Below, one piece after another: positions 25,347-34,255 of a stretch of DNA of 41,692 nucleotides. The notes below the pieces were generated by a model, which saw nothing but the letters and a program-made list of their open reading frames with translations, searched no databases and was not told the DNA's origin. The DNA comes from Chitinophaga pinensis (GTDB taxonomy: Bacteria > Bacteroidota > Bacteroidia > NS11-12g > UBA9320): positions 1 through 41,692 of the forward strand of contig CAMDBP010000014.1 of assembly GCA_945889315.1 (NCBI GenBank). Reading direction: 5' to 3'. Every line of letters begins with the position of its first letter. Position 1 is the stretch's first letter. A program made the translations under genes and the position numbers.

Positions 25347-27473
25347 TTATTTGCTCAATGCATCTATAAGCTCAGCTTTCTTCAAAGAGGTATAACCTTC
25401 TATACCTTTTTCTTTGGCTAATGCTTTAAGTTGTGCAACTGTCATAGCATTTAAATCACCTGAAACTTCAACTTCTGCAGTTGATTCTTCTACTTTCTTA
25501 GCTTTTGGTTCTGCTTTTTTTGCTTCCTTTTTAGGTGCTTCAGGAGCAGCTTCCATTTTTGCTTTTAGATTTGCTAGCACATCTAGCTCACCCATTGTAG
25601 AACGTTCCGCGCTCTTATTCATTTTTTCAACGAATTTAGAGGTGTTAGTTGCTTGTTTCTTTCGGTTAGAATCTTCTTCAGAGTTTTGCGCTCTTTCTGC
25701 TTCTTTCCAGATGTCTGTATGAGAAACCAAGATACGTTTTGCATCTTTATTAAATTCAATTACTCTTACTACAAGAGTATCGTCCATAGATGGTTCAGTT
25801 TTATTTTCTTTCTTGATGTGTTTTTTAGGAGCGAATCCTTCTACACCGTAAGGTAGAGTTAAGATAATGCCTCTATCATTAATTTCAGATACAACACCTT
25901 CGTGCTCAGAACCTAGTGTGAATATTCCAGAGAAAGTATCCCATGGATTTTCATCTATTTGTTTGTGTCCTAAGCTTAATCTTCTGTTATCTCTATCTAT
26001 TTCTAATACTACAACGTCTAATTCTTCACCTTTCTTAGTGAATTCAGCAGGATGCTTTATTTTCTTCGACCAAGATAAATCAGATACGTGAACTAGACCG
26101 TCAACACCTTCTTCTAATTCTACAAAAAGACCATAGTTAGTTAAGTTTCTAACTATACCAGAATGTTTAGAGTCAATTGGGTATTTCTCTTCAATTTTTT
26201 CCCATGGATCTGAAGCTAATTGTTTCATACCTAGAGAAAGTTTGTGCTCGTCTTTGTCGATGTCAAGAACAATTGCTTCTACTTCGTCACCTACTTTTAC
26301 AAAGTCAGATGGGTTACGTAAATGCTGAGACCAAGACATTTCAGAAACGTGAATAAGACCCTCGATGCCTGGTTGTATCTCTACGAACACACCATAGTCA
26401 GCAACGGTAACTACTTTACCTGAAACCTTGGCACCTTCCACTAGATCGCCTTGCATGCTTTCCCATGGATGTGCAGTAAGTTGTTTCATACCAAGAGAGA
26501 TACGTTTTTTGTCGTTATCAAACTCAAGTACGGCAACCTGTATTTTTTGGTCAAGTGTAAGAACATCTTCTGGGTGGTTAATTCTACCCCAAGAAATATC
26601 TGTGATGTGAAGAAGACCGTCAAGACCACCAAGGTCTACGAATACACCAAAAGATGTCATATTCTTAACCGTGCCTTCTAAAATTTGACCTACCTCCATT
26701 TTAGAGATCATTTCTACTTTTTGAGCTTCAATGTCATCTTCAATAAGAGCTTTGTGAGAAATTACTACGTTTTTATAAACCTCGTTAATTTTTACAACCT
26801 TGAATTCCATAGTTTTACCTACGTATTGGTCGTAATCTCTAACAGGTTTAACGTCTATTTGAGAGCCAGGAAGGAAAGCATCCATACCCATAACGTCTAC
26901 TACAAGTCCACCTTTAGTTCTAGATTGGATGTAACCTTTAACGATTTCACCGTTTTCCATAATTTTTTGAATTCTGTCCCAAGCGCCTTCAGCAATTGCT
27001 TTTTTGCGAGAAAGAATTAATTGACCTAAAGCATTTTCTGTTTCATCTACAAAAACTTCAACAGTGTCACCTACTGTAACGTCTGGATTGTCTCTGAATT
27101 CAGTTTTAGAAACTAAACCGTCAGATTTGAATCCTATGTCGATTACAAAGTCATCTCCTGTCATACCAACGATGGTACCCGTTACAAGTGTTTTTTCATC
27201 TACTTGTTTGATCGTGTTGGTGTAAACTGATTTCATCTCATTGTTTTGAGAATCATCATACATTCCAAAACCTGCTTTATCCATGGTCCAATCGAATGCG
27301 TTTGGATCGTGAACAGGTGTTTCTGATGTTTGGTGGAATGGATTAGCAGATTTAGATTCTGCTGCTACTACCGTTTCAGTTGTAGTTTCTGCTGTAGCTT
27401 CTACTGTGGCATCCTTGGCCTCAGTGGCTTCATTCAAGATTGCATCTTGAGTTTCTTCTGTGTTAATGTTCAA
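25347..27473 (-). CDS. rpsA: 30S ribosomal protein bS1 with C-terminal Rho_N-like domain
   Basis: Six S1 RNA-binding repeats are visible between roughly residues 85 and 590 (for example SFGVFVDLGGLDGLLHITDISW). After a Lys/Glu/Ala-rich linker the protein ends with MTVAQLKALAKEKGIEGYTSLKKAELIDAL, which matches the Rho N-terminal (SAP-like) fold. bS1 binds mRNA on the 30S subunit. I set the start at TTG 27473 (708 residues) because the track's TTG at 27509 lies in a -7 promoter box, and a Shine-Dalgarno AAGGAGG stands 10 bases before 27473. The acidic, Thr/Ala-rich N-terminal extension of ~65 residues is poorly conserved in the family. Confidence 0.93.
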   Translation of the reverse strand: MNINTEETQDAILNEATEAKDATVEATAETTTETVVAAESKSANPFHQTSETPVHDPNAFDWTMDKAGFGMYDDSQNNEMKSVYTNTIKQVDEKTLVTGTIVGMTGDDFVIDIGFKSDGLVSKTEFRDNPDVTVGDTVEVFVDETENALGQLILSRKKAIAEGAWDRIQKIMENGEIVKGYIQSRTKGGLVVDVMGMDAFLPGSQIDVKPVRDYDQYVGKTMEFKVVKINEVYKNVVISHKALIEDDIEAQKVEMISKMEVGQILEGTVKNMTSFGVFVDLGGLDGLLHITDISWGRINHPEDVLTLDQKIQVAVLEFDNDKKRISLGMKQLTAHPWESMQGDLVEGAKVSGKVVTVADYGVFVEIQPGIEGLIHVSEMSWSQHLRNPSDFVKVGDEVEAIVLDIDKDEHKLSLGMKQLASDPWEKIEEKYPIDSKHSGIVRNLTNYGLFVELEEGVDGLVHVSDLSWSKKIKHPAEFTKKGEELDVVVLEIDRDNRRLSLGHKQIDENPWDTFSGIFTLGSEHEGVVSEINDRGIILTLPYGVEGFAPKKHIKKENKTEPSMDDTLVVRVIEFNKDAKRILVSHTDIWKEAERAQNSEEDSNRKKQATNTSKFVEKMNKSAERSTMGELDVLANLKAKMEAAPEAPKKEAKKAEPKAKKVEESTAEVEVSGDLNAMTVAQLKALAKEKGIEGYTSLKKAELIDALSK

Positions 27474-27481
27474 AGTGTCAT
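27470..27481 (-). other. Possible three-codon minicistron overlapping the rpsA start
   Basis: ATG ACA CTT TGA sits between the Shine-Dalgarno and the TTG of rpsA; its TGA overlaps the TTG (TTGA). It is 2 bases from the AAGGAGG, which is close for efficient initiation, so its translation is uncertain. Confidence 0.35.
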
Positions 27482-27483
27482 GT

Positions 27484-27490
27484 CCTCCTT
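27484..27490 (-). promoter_or_regulatory. Strong Shine-Dalgarno of rpsA
   Basis: AAGGAGG on the minus strand lies 10 bases upstream of the TTG start. Almost no other gene in the window has such a sequence, as is normal in Bacteroidota, so this one stands out and helps to fix the start. Confidence 0.8.
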
Positions 27491-27506
27491 TACGAAAAAA
27501 TGACCG

Positions 27507-27514
27507 CAAAACTA
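27507..27514 (-). promoter_or_regulatory. -7 element of rpsA
   Basis: TAGTTTTG on the minus strand is a full match to TAnnTTTG. Transcription would begin near 27501, giving a leader of about 28 bases. The track's alternative TTG start falls inside this box. A TTG candidate for -33 is 25 bases away, longer than usual. Confidence 0.6.
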
Positions 27515-27595
27515 AGATTTATTTCTTAAAAATGTATTACAAAGTATTGATTTTAGTAATAACTATTCCGTTTTTGGTGAAAAAGTGGTTTGTAG

Positions 27596-28282
27596 TTAAA
27601 CTGAAATTCCGAAAAGGTGGCCAATTAATGCGGTAATTCCCATAGCCATAGTGCCCCACCATGTTACGCGAAGTATTGCTTTAAGTATAGAAGATCCGCC
27701 TGTTTTTGCTGCTACAGATCCTAAGGTTACTAGGAATAATATAGCAAAGCCGTATTGTAAGTATATCATTTGAGATAAGTTGCCAAAAATAGCCACAACT
27801 AAAGGTAGCGTTCCACCTATAACAAAAGCTGCCCCTGAAGCTAATGCCGCTTGAAATGGTTTAGCCTGTGTAATCTCATTAATGCCTAACTCGTCTCTAG
27901 CATGCGCCCCTAGTGCATCGTGATCGCTAAGTTGCTTAGCAACTTCTATAGACAATTCTTTGCTTAAACCTCTGCCTTCATAAATTTTTGCTAACTCTAG
28001 CATTTCAGCTTCAGGCATTTCATCTATTTCTTTTTGCTCTCGTTCAAGATCTGAATTTTCTATATCGGCTTGTGAACTTACAGAAACATATTCTCCTGCC
28101 GCCATTGATAATGCACCCGCTGCTAGGCCTGCAACGCCTGCTAAAATAATTGGCTCTCGCGTTGCGCTAGCCGCCGCAACTCCTATAATAATACTGGCAG
28201 TAGAGAGAATTCCGTCATTTGCGCCAAGAATAGCTGCTCGAAGCCAGTTGCTCCTGTTTACATAATGTTGTTCAAATTGCAT
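27596..28282 (-). CDS. VIT family (CCC1-like) membrane transporter
   Basis: The 228-residue protein belongs to the VIT1/CCC1 family of iron or manganese transporters. It opens with NWLRAAILGANDGILSTASIIIGVAAA, then AAGALSMAAGEYVSVSSQADIE, both family signatures, followed by a Glu/Asp-rich cytoplasmic segment (LEREQKEIDEMPEAEM) and three further hydrophobic helices. Family members move divalent metal out of the cytoplasm. The gene starts 3 bases after the LURP-one-like gene and is probably co-transcribed with it. Confidence 0.9.
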   Translation of the reverse strand: MQFEQHYVNRSNWLRAAILGANDGILSTASIIIGVAAASATREPIILAGVAGLAAGALSMAAGEYVSVSSQADIENSDLEREQKEIDEMPEAEMLELAKIYEGRGLSKELSIEVAKQLSDHDALGAHARDELGINEITQAKPFQAALASGAAFVIGGTLPLVVAIFGNLSQMIYLQYGFAILFLVTLGSVAAKTGGSSILKAILRVTWWGTMAMGITALIGHLFGISV

Positions 28283-28285
28283 ATA

Positions 28286-28882
28286 CTATCCTCTGCGTCG
28301 TTCTAGAAGGATCATCATCATCAAACCAAGCATCATTCGCTCATCATCCTCCTGACCCGTTTCAACAAGTTTTGTTATTTCAAATTTATGGCCCCAAAAT
28401 GAGGCTTCTTTTTTAAGTCTTGCGACTGGTTGTAAATCGTTATTTGTTACTATGTAACTGGGGTTGAAAAAGTATCCCGTCAATAATCCTAAAAAAGGAA
28501 TTTCAGAGAGTAAACCATCTAATAGTTTTATCCAGCCATTTTCTTCCTGTATCTTGTGTTGTGGTCGCTCATTTGGGTCTATAAGCAAATACTCTGCTTT
28601 CCAAATAGACCTCCATCCTTTGCGGGCTAATTTCCCTATTTCTACTCCTTCATGATTTGTGATGCTATACGCAGCAGAAAAATCAATCCATCGATCTGCT
28701 TTAATGGTAAAACTCAAATTAGTCTGTGACTCATCAGTAAATACAGAAATGTCTTCTTTTAGTTTAAATAATTTTTGCTTTACATAAGCAACGCTTCTTC
28801 CATTCGCGTCGCGGGCACTAAAATCATTATGCAATGATGATATATTGAAAACTAATTTAATAGGAAAGTCAAGATTGTTCAT
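28286..28882 (-). CDS. LURP-one-related (Tubby-like) family protein
   Basis: The 198-residue protein has no signal peptide. The run VFNISSLHNDFSARDANGRSVAYVKQKLFKLKEDISVF, with a later IGKLARKGWRSIWKAEYLL, resembles the LURP-one-related/scramblase-like beta-barrel. The end is unusual: a Met/Leu-rich hydrophobic stretch (MMLGLMMMILLERRRG). Function is unknown; it is paired with a VIT transporter, which might point to a membrane-linked role. Confidence 0.65.
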   Translation of the reverse strand: MNNLDFPIKLVFNISSLHNDFSARDANGRSVAYVKQKLFKLKEDISVFTDESQTNLSFTIKADRWIDFSAAYSITNHEGVEIGKLARKGWRSIWKAEYLLIDPNERPQHKIQEENGWIKLLDGLLSEIPFLGLLTGYFFNPSYIVTNNDLQPVARLKKEASFWGHKFEITKLVETGQEDDERMMLGLMMMILLERRRG

Positions 28883-28927
28883 CGAAGGTATAGTTTTAGT
28901 ATGGTGTTATAGTAGTTTTAAAACCTT

Positions 28928-28935
28928 CAAACTTA
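28928..28935 (-). promoter_or_regulatory. -7 element of the LURP-VIT pair
   Basis: TAAGTTTG on the minus strand is a full match to TAnnTTTG, about 45 bases upstream of the ATG at 28882. No convincing -33 TTG was seen. Confidence 0.45.
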
Positions 28936-28999
28936 CGAAAAACAACGAATGTGTTTTAGATGAATTTTATGGGTTGATTTGTTTTTGCATATTTGCCCC

Positions 29000-30742
29000 A
29001 TGCTAAAAAAGCTTAATTTATTAATCTTAATTTTATTTATGTCAATCACATCCCAAGCTATACATTACGCAGTAAACTTTAATAAAGTTAAATCTCATTA
29101 TGTCTCGGTTCAATTAGACGTAGAGATTAAAGGTAAAGATTTTGTGGATTTTAAAGTGCCGGTATGGACACCTGGTTCGTATAAAGTACGTGAATTTAGT
29201 AACGCATTTGAAAATGTAAAGGCGGGAAATTTGTCCGTTGTAAGAAGAGATAAAAATACATGGAGAATCGCTACTAAAGGCCAATCGAAATTAAGTATAA
29301 CCTATGATGTATATTGTTTTGTGGTGAGTGTGCGTCAAAGTTATGCGGATGAAAATTATGCTTTTTTGCACGGCACTTCCGCATTTGGATATGTAGAAGG
29401 ATTTGAAAAAGAACCAATAGAATTGGAAATAAAACCCTACAAAGGCTGGGAAAATGTAGAGGTTTCTTTGCCTCAAATCAAGCCAAAAGAATTCATTTTT
29501 ACCGCAGAAAACTATGATTTACTTGCTGACTCACCCATTGCCTTGGGTAATTTTGAAACTATATCTTATGTGAGTTCAAAGGTGCCTCACAAAGTTGTAA
29601 TGATTGGAGAGGGCAATTATGACTTATTAAAAATTCAAGAAGATTTTAAAAAAATTAGCGATATTCAAGTTAGCATGATGGGCGAGCATCCTAGCCCACA
29701 ATACATTCACTTTATTTACAATGTTGCTAATGGAGGTGGAGGTTTGGAGCATCTAAACAGTCAAACGAGTATGATGAACAGATGGAGCTACTCCAATCCT
29801 TCGGCTTATAAAAGTTTCTTAGGATTGGTAGCGCACGAATATTTTCACTTATGGAACGTTAAACGCGTAAGGCCAATTCAGCTTGGTCCATTTGATTATA
29901 ATCGTGAAGTATATACAGATATGCTTTGGATTGCAGAGGGTATTACGAGCTATTACGATGACAAAACGTTACAAAAAATGGGTTTATATGAAGATGAGGA
30001 ATATCTTAAAATCATTGCTGGCCAAATCAGTCGATACGAAAATACGCCTGGCAAAGAAGTAATGAGTTTAGCGCATAGCAGCACCTTAGCATGGGTAAAA
30101 TCTTATCTGCCCAATGAGGAAAGTATGAATACCTCAGTGAGTTACTACAACAAAGGAATGATTGCAGCGGTGTTATTGGATCTGGAAATCAGAGCAAATT
30201 CTAAGCATTCTTTAGATGACGTAATGCAGGTGTTATACAATGACTTTTATAAGAAAAAGGGCAGAGGTTTTACCCATGATGAGTTTATTAGCGTATGCAG
30301 TAAAATTGCTGAAAGAGATTTACAATCGTTCTTTAATACTGTAATTTTTAGCACCAAAGCGATAGATTATAATGCGGTGTTTAGTCCGTTTGGGTTAACG
30401 CTAAAGGATGAGAATGCAGATAAAAATGAATGTTGGAGCGGGGTAATAAGCACACATAGTGGAGGAAAAACTACTATCAATAATCTATATGCAAGTAGTC
30501 CTGCTGTTGAAGCAGGTATGAGTGTAAACGATGAAATTATTAGTGTAAACGGCTGGAGAGTGAATGAAACACTCGAGTCATATGATACTAAGCACAATGT
30601 TGGCGATGTCGCTGAAATACTTTATGCTCGTGATGGAAAAATATTTACAGCAAACTTACAATACACCAAGAATCCGAAAGTAGCTATGAAACTAGATATA
30701 GTTAATAAGAATAGCTTGTACACGTCTTGGCTCGCAAATTAA
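29000..30742 (+). CDS. M61 glycyl aminopeptidase-family metallopeptidase with PDZ domain
   Basis: The ATG at 29000 gives 580 residues with a signal peptide (MLKKLNLLILILFMSITSQA); the track adds seven upstream residues. The zinc site is HEYFH (His279-His283), followed by LWNVKRVRPIQLGPFDY and the third ligand region WIAEGITSYYDD. A PDZ-like domain (ASSPAVEAGMSVNDEIISVNG) ends the protein. M61 enzymes remove N-terminal glycine or alanine; the export signal places this one in the periplasm or outside. It stands alone, followed by a 520-base gap. Confidence 0.93.
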   Translation: MLKKLNLLILILFMSITSQAIHYAVNFNKVKSHYVSVQLDVEIKGKDFVDFKVPVWTPGSYKVREFSNAFENVKAGNLSVVRRDKNTWRIATKGQSKLSITYDVYCFVVSVRQSYADENYAFLHGTSAFGYVEGFEKEPIELEIKPYKGWENVEVSLPQIKPKEFIFTAENYDLLADSPIALGNFETISYVSSKVPHKVVMIGEGNYDLLKIQEDFKKISDIQVSMMGEHPSPQYIHFIYNVANGGGGLEHLNSQTSMMNRWSYSNPSAYKSFLGLVAHEYFHLWNVKRVRPIQLGPFDYNREVYTDMLWIAEGITSYYDDKTLQKMGLYEDEEYLKIIAGQISRYENTPGKEVMSLAHSSTLAWVKSYLPNEESMNTSVSYYNKGMIAAVLLDLEIRANSKHSLDDVMQVLYNDFYKKKGRGFTHDEFISVCSKIAERDLQSFFNTVIFSTKAIDYNAVFSPFGLTLKDENADKNECWSGVISTHSGGKTTINNLYASSPAVEAGMSVNDEIISVNGWRVNETLESYDTKHNVGDVAEILYARDGKIFTANLQYTKNPKVAMKLDIVNKNSLYTSWLAN

Positions 30743-31032
30743 GGTTTTTCGTTTTCAAGCACTTTTGAGTGATTGGGGGCTGGTCTGAATGGAGTTGTAA
30801 TAAGCCGTTTTGAACATAACTTTGGTTGCATTAAGTATTCTAATGCATGTCATTAAAATCATTAATGAAAATTATTAAATAGAGTATTTCTATTTTGCCA
30901 ATAATTAGGAAGAGCTAGTGTAAGACGTTAGTGCAGTTCATAAGTGTTTGGTTCCCTTGTAATGATGTTTCATAACATAAAATTAGAAGCAAAAAGGAGT
31001 CTGCAAGCTCGTCTTATTTAATCCTAGTATGC

Positions 31033-31125
31033 ATGAATGAGAGGTGGTGTGTTTTTAAGGATTTTTAGCTTTCACTTATAAACAAGGTTTATTTCTATCA
31101 AATTAAACTATCACCTCCTATTCAT
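31033..31125. repeat. Long-range imperfect inverted repeat
   Basis: ATGAATGAGAGGTGGT (31033-31048) can pair with ATCACCTCCTATTCAT (31110-31125), 15 of 16 positions counting two G-U pairs, around a 61-base loop. The loop contains a smaller hairpin, ATAAAC-AAG-GTTTAT. It may be part of a structured RNA or a regulatory site. Confidence 0.55.
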
Positions 31126-31239
31126 CTTACGTTGATTTACTTATTTGGGTCAAGTTAAAGGTCTATAATACTCTCGTGTACGTTGATTAACTTTTGATAA
31201 CTTATCTATTCAGTGTCATTAACTAGTTGTGAACTGGGT

Positions 31240-31247
31240 TACCTTTG
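31240..31247 (+). promoter_or_regulatory. -7 element of carA
   Basis: TACCTTTG matches TAnnTTTG and ends 16 bases before the GTG at 31264. Transcription from here would begin downstream of the track's GTG at 31213, supporting the shorter carA. No good -33 TTG at standard spacing. Confidence 0.5.
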
Positions 31248-31263
31248 CCTAAATCTAAGAAAA

Positions 31264-32355
31264 GTGTCAGTAATCAATCTACAAAAAGCTTATTTAGTGC
31301 TGGAAGACGGCACTTTTTTTGAAGGTAAAGCCATAGGAAAAATAGGTACAACCTCAGGAGAAATTGCCTTTAATACGGGGATGACGGGATATCAAGAAGT
31401 TTTTACAGATCCTTCATACTTTGGCCAAATACTAGTTATGACAATGGATCATATCGGTAATTATGGAGCTCGAAACGCAGATACAGAATCCGGATCAATA
31501 AAGATTGCGGGTTTGGTGTGTAAAAACTATTCTCCAATGCACAGCAGAACGATGGCTAATAGTAGTTTGAATGATTATTTTATTGAGAATGGTTTGACGG
31601 GTATAAGTGATGTTGATACACGTCAGATTGTAAAGCACATAAGAGATGCTGGAGCAATGAATGCTATTATAAGTTCGGAAATATTAGATGTGGACGTACT
31701 TACGAAGATGGTAAAAGAGGTGCCTAGCATGGAAGGCCTAGAACTGAGCTCTAAAGTGTGGAGCAAGGAGTCATATGAAGTTAATCCTGAAGGTGATCTA
31801 AAAGTAGCGTTGCTTGATTTAGGCTCCAAAGAAAATATAATTCGTTGTCTCACAGAACGTGGATGCCATGTAAAGGTCTTTCCGGGTGACACCAGCTATG
31901 CAAATATGAAATCATGGAATCCAGATGGATATATGATAAGTAATGGTCCTGGTGATCCTTCGGCAATGCCATATGCGGTTAAAACCTTACAAGATATCCT
32001 AGACGCCAATGAAAAAATGTTCGGTATATGTTTGGGTAGTCAACTTCTTGCTCAAGCGGTAGGTATGAAAACCTTTAAACTGCACAGCGGTCATAGAGGT
32101 CAAAATCATCCTGTTCAAAATTTACTTACCGGTAAGAGCGAAATAACTTCTCAAAATCACGGTTTTGCTATAGATCCTGAGAGTAACACAGGTAAAGCAG
32201 AAATTACACACATTAATTTGAATGATAACACAGTAGAAGGCATTCGTATAAAAGATAAGAATGCCTTTGCTGTACAATACCATCCTGAGGCAAGTCCTGG
32301 TCCACACGATAGCAGATACTTGTTTGATGATTTTGTAACTATGATGTCTAAATGA
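31264..32355 (+). CDS. carA: Carbamoyl-phosphate synthase small subunit
   Basis: CarA is the glutaminase subunit that supplies ammonia for carbamoyl phosphate used in pyrimidine and arginine synthesis. I prefer GTG 31264 (MSVINLQKAYLVLEDGTFFEG, 363 residues), since the upstream GTG lies before the probable -7 box. The N-terminal domain shows GEIAFNTGMTGYQEVFTDPSY; the class I glutaminase domain has the Cys of GICLGSQLLA and the His-Glu of QYHPEASPGPHDS. carB is not adjacent; eno follows after 331 bases. Confidence 0.95.
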   Translation: MSVINLQKAYLVLEDGTFFEGKAIGKIGTTSGEIAFNTGMTGYQEVFTDPSYFGQILVMTMDHIGNYGARNADTESGSIKIAGLVCKNYSPMHSRTMANSSLNDYFIENGLTGISDVDTRQIVKHIRDAGAMNAIISSEILDVDVLTKMVKEVPSMEGLELSSKVWSKESYEVNPEGDLKVALLDLGSKENIIRCLTERGCHVKVFPGDTSYANMKSWNPDGYMISNGPGDPSAMPYAVKTLQDILDANEKMFGICLGSQLLAQAVGMKTFKLHSGHRGQNHPVQNLLTGKSEITSQNHGFAIDPESNTGKAEITHINLNDNTVEGIRIKDKNAFAVQYHPEASPGPHDSRYLFDDFVTMMSK

Positions 32356-33973
<1,618 letters not shown>

Positions 33974-34007
33974 GATTCATTAACGTTCTTCATAGCTATT
34001 TATTTGG

Positions 34008-34037
34008 CGCAAAAAACGCAAGAAAATGTTTTTTACG
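34008..34037 (+). terminator. Probable intrinsic terminator of eno
   Basis: CGCAAAAAACG pairs with TGTTTTTTACG over 11 positions (one mismatch, one G-U) with an 8-base loop. The T6 lies within the right arm. The remaining sequence up to ftsK is AT-rich without other clear signals. Confidence 0.6.
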
Positions 34038-34255
34038 TATTGTAATAATGGTGCTCACACAGTTGTTTGTGTCGCTCAAATTCTTTCTTAAATGTCAGTG
34101 TAACGAACTAAATCGGATGTATTTTAGTGTGCTAATTTTAATATTTTACATGAGGCAATCATGACTTTATATTTTATAGTACACTTACATGATATTGTTT
34201 ACAAAAGTTAGTCTGTTCACAATTGGATAGCACTATTTTCGAAACTTTAAATACA

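Larger units (their letters stand above)
30743..31263. other. Long intergenic region upstream of carA
   Basis: I see no coding sequence here. It holds a cluster of CATTA/TAATG palindromes near 30827-30867, a large imperfect hairpin (31033-31125), and a -7-like TACCTTTG at 31240-31247 that probably serves carA. No clear terminator follows the M61 gene. Confidence 0.7.

Noticed and set aside
27474-27509. TTG at 27509 as the rpsA start
   Set aside because: It lies inside the TAGTTTTG -7 box and upstream of the Shine-Dalgarno, so it would not be in the mRNA from that promoter.
30743-31212. tRNA or known riboswitch upstream of carA
   Set aside because: No cloverleaf with a T-loop GTTCRANNC was found, and the hairpin does not match a riboswitch consensus I know.
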